From assembly GCA_019358875.1 (NCBI GenBank), contig JAHHIF010000007.1, positions 140,268-204,267 of the forward strand: a stretch of 64,000 nucleotides of DNA, written 5' to 3'. Position 1 is the first letter of the stretch; each line of letters begins with the position of its first letter. The notes below the pieces were generated by a model. It did not search any database. It was not told the origin of the DNA and was given only the letters and a program-made list of their open reading frames with translations. This DNA is from Symplocastrum torsivum CPER-KK1. Lineage in GTDB: Bacteria; Cyanobacteriota; Cyanobacteriia; Cyanobacteriales; Coleofasciculaceae. Below, piece after piece: positions 62,321 to 64,000 of this stretch. A program made the translations under genes and the position numbers.

Positions 62321-63640
62321 ATGATTCCAGCCGTGAATCACTACTGGCTGAAAAATGCCCATGTGCCTGTATCGCTATTGAATGTTGAGGATGCAGCGAT
62401 TACCGCAAGGCAGACAAGGGATGGTTTGTCTTTGGTGGATATTGAAATTGCTGCTGGTGAAATTGTGCGTATTGTTGCAGCAGGTACGGACGAGATAGAA
62501 GAGACATCAATGGTAAATCTGCGGGGTGGGCAAGTTTGGCCGTGTTTCGTGGATATGCACACCCACCTGGATAAAGGTCATATTTGGGAGCGATCTCCTA
62601 ATCCTGATGGTACCTTTCCCAGCGCTCTAGAAACAGCAAGAATTGATAGCCAGAAGTATTGGCAAGCTGAAGATGTCTATCGCCGCATGGAGTTTGGGAT
62701 TAAGTGTAGCTACGCCCACGGAACCAAAGCAATTCGCACGCATATTGACTCGTTTGATGAACAAGCGGCAATCAGTCTAGGAGTATTCAAATGCCTTCAG
62801 CAAGAATGGTCAGATCGAGTGACGCTGCAAGCCGTTACTCTCGTTACTCTCGATTATTACCAAACCCCTGAAGGCATCATCCTCGCTGATCGTATTGCCG
62901 AAATTGGTGGCATCCTTGGTGGTGTAGCATTTATGCATCCTGATTTAGATGCCCAACTAGATACTGTATTCTCCCTTGCGAAAGAACGGAATCTAAACCT
63001 CGACTTCCATACTGATGAAACTGACGACCCTGATTCAATTTGCCTACAAAAAGTAGCAGACGCTGCCCTTCGCAACGAATTCACGGGGCAAATTATTTGT
63101 GGTCACTGCTGTAGTTTGGCAGTGCAATCACCAGAGGTAGTCGAAAAAACCCTTGATTTAGTCAAACAAGCCAGAATTGGCATCGTTAGCTTACCGATGT
63201 GCAATCTCTATCTCCAAGATAGACAACCTAACCGAACACCACGCGGGCGAGGAATAACACTACTACAGGAACTCAAACAACACGGCATTCCTGCTGCAGT
63301 GGCTAGTGATAACTGCCGTGACCCGTTTTATGGGTTTGGTGACCATGATGTTTTGGAAGTCTTCACCCAAGCTGTAAGAATTGCCCATTTAGATACGCCT
63401 TATGGCGATTCGCCTTGTACTGTTACCAAAACAGCCGCTGACTTAATCAATTTGCCAAACGTCGGACGGATTGGTGTCGGTCTTCCAGCAGATTTAATTG
63501 TCTTCAAAGGGCGCAGCTTTAGTGAAGTGTTATCCCGTTCTCAGCATGATCGAATTGTCCTCAGAAAGGGTAAGTCAATTGATACAACTTTACCGAATTA
63601 TGCGGAGCTGGATGATTTAGTGGCGAGAAATACCATATGA
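62321..63640 (+). CDS. Cytosine deaminase-like amidohydrolase
   Basis: The protein has 439 aa. It has amidohydrolase-superfamily metal motifs: HTHLDKGHIW (first HxH), IRTHIDSFDEQA, DFHTDETDDPDS, GHCCSLA (a His ligand and a Cys pair) and VASDNCRDPFYGFGDHDVLE (the Asp ligand). The layout matches cytosine deaminase/isoguanine deaminase (CodA) and related triazine-type enzymes. The start is preceded by TAGGAG. It is co-directional and 23 bp from the permease gene, so imported substrate is probably deaminated at once, releasing ammonia. The exact base is not resolved. Confidence 0.88.
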   Translation: MIPAVNHYWLKNAHVPVSLLNVEDAAITARQTRDGLSLVDIEIAAGEIVRIVAAGTDEIEETSMVNLRGGQVWPCFVDMHTHLDKGHIWERSPNPDGTFPSALETARIDSQKYWQAEDVYRRMEFGIKCSYAHGTKAIRTHIDSFDEQAAISLGVFKCLQQEWSDRVTLQAVTLVTLDYYQTPEGIILADRIAEIGGILGGVAFMHPDLDAQLDTVFSLAKERNLNLDFHTDETDDPDSICLQKVADAALRNEFTGQIICGHCCSLAVQSPEVVEKTLDLVKQARIGIVSLPMCNLYLQDRQPNRTPRGRGITLLQELKQHGIPAAVASDNCRDPFYGFGDHDVLEVFTQAVRIAHLDTPYGDSPCTVTKTAADLINLPNVGRIGVGLPADLIVFKGRSFSEVLSRSQHDRIVLRKGKSIDTTLPNYAELDDLVARNTI

Positions 63641-63881
63641 AAACAATTGGAGAGTAAATAAGCTGCTACGCAGCTAAACTTAATAAACAGCGCTACCTGT
63701 ATTTCTGTAGGTTCGCTCATTTGACAGGTTGAGGTGGAATTATAGGAAGCGGTTGCCCATAAAGAGGTAAAGAGCTGAAGGGGTGACAAGCAAGCAGAAA
63801 GCCTCATAAATTGGATGTTCTAGCCTATTGACCTACAAAAAGATATCCCATTAATGAACTTTTGAGGAAGTCAGCGTGCGA
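63641..63881. other. Spacer between amidohydrolase and rRNA operon end
   Basis: There is no gene I can support. A hairpin AGCTGC/GCAGCT lies near 63660-63676. On the minus strand a 25-codon frame ends LPLYGQPLPIIPPQPVK, reading as a possible C-terminal protein relic without start. Confidence 0.3.
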
Positions 63882-63917
63882 AAAAGCCTCCTTCCTTCAG
63901 TGAGGAAAGAGGCTTTT
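63882..63917 (-). terminator. rRNA operon terminator
   Basis: On the minus strand AAAAGCCTC pairs with GAGGCTTTT, with an inner TTCCT/AGGAA pairing, and the 3' arm runs into TTTTT. It starts about 19 bp past the 5S rRNA 3' end. The stem also has Ts on the plus strand, so it may stop the plus-strand uptake operon too. Confidence 0.85.
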
Positions 63918-63935
63918 GTCTTTTGTGTCGAGTAT

Positions 63936-64000
63936 GGACCTGGCACCGAGCTATTTTCCCGTGGGGCAACCCCCAAAGTATCTTCGCCGCAGCAACGTTT
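63936..64000 (-). rRNA. rrf: 5S ribosomal RNA, 3' half (cut by window edge)
   Basis: Read on the minus strand, the sequence has GCTGCGGCGAAGATACTTTG, then GGGGTTGCCCCACGGG and AATAGCTCGGTGCCAGGTC. This is the conserved 3' half of cyanobacterial 5S rRNA, with the helix IV/V and 3' terminal pairing region. The 5' half and the 23S and 16S genes lie beyond the window. The 3' end is estimated to within 2 bases. Confidence 0.9.

Overview
The window is chromosomal DNA from a cyanobacterium, probably a filamentous, mat- or soil-type one. The evidence is the dense HIP1 octamer (GCGATCGC) on both strands, heptamer tandem repeats of the STRR type, paired cyanobacterial REP palindromes, a cyanobacterial mycosporine (sunscreen) gene cluster, TreY/TreZ trehalose genes, type IV pilus motors and a Tic55/PAO-type Rieske protein. 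I cannot name the species from sequence alone. No tRNA, CRISPR array or prophage was seen. The last 65 bases are the 3' part of a 5S rRNA gene on the minus strand, so an rRNA operon ends here.

Layout. 0-3 kb: pilB then pilT (minus strand), the assembly and retraction ATPases of type IV pili. 3.4-3.9 kb: an internally deleted IS200/IS605 element with a broken tnpB. 4.4-10 kb (plus): grpE-dnaK-dnaJ, followed without gaps by a TusA-like protein and rsgA. 10-11.7 kb (minus): an alpha/beta hydrolase and a YdcF-type membrane protein. 12.2-17.2 kb (plus): treZ and treY, which convert maltodextrins to trehalose; a decayed copy of the treZ 3' end lies between them. 17.7-27.7 kb: an array of four full Crp-like regulators and one in-frame-deleted copy, all on the minus strand, interleaved with REP palindromes, MITEs, a hypothetical protein, an isochorismatase-type hydrolase and glgX. 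GlgX could supply maltodextrins to TreY/TreZ. 28-31 kb: small accessory genes, including a HigBA-like toxin-antitoxin pair and an XRE regulator with a palindrome at its start codon. 31-39 kb: housekeeping genes (uvrB, a Rieske oxygenase, a tautomerase, a flavin reductase, a zinc ribbon protein, cobM, lgt).

39.4-48.6 kb (minus): five consecutive genes for exported proteins. They have DUF11/SdrD-like, lamin-tail and Ig-like domains, and one is a 1234-residue predicted outer-membrane beta-barrel protein. The last three overlap by 4 bases. I read this as an uncharacterised cell-surface operon. 48.9-51.4 kb: a truncated IS630 transposase gene, nested MITEs and an SGNH/GDSL hydrolase.

52.1-59 kb (plus): a mycosporine cluster. 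mysA (2-demethyl-4-deoxygadusol synthase), mysB (O-methyltransferase) and mysC (ATP-grasp, glycine ligation) are present, while mysD and mysE are absent from the window. In their place are a TauD-type Fe/2-oxoglutarate oxygenase between mysB and mysC, a second methyltransferase and a GH68-like (levansucrase clan) protein. Together these suggest a mycosporine-glycine pathway with unusual tailoring, and it is the best candidate here for undescribed chemistry. 59.3-63.6 kb (plus): an ABC uptake system (lipoprotein, ATPase, permease) and a cytosine-deaminase-like amidohydrolase, behind what looks like an NtcA-activated promoter. This fits nitrogen-controlled scavenging of a pyrimidine or related compound.
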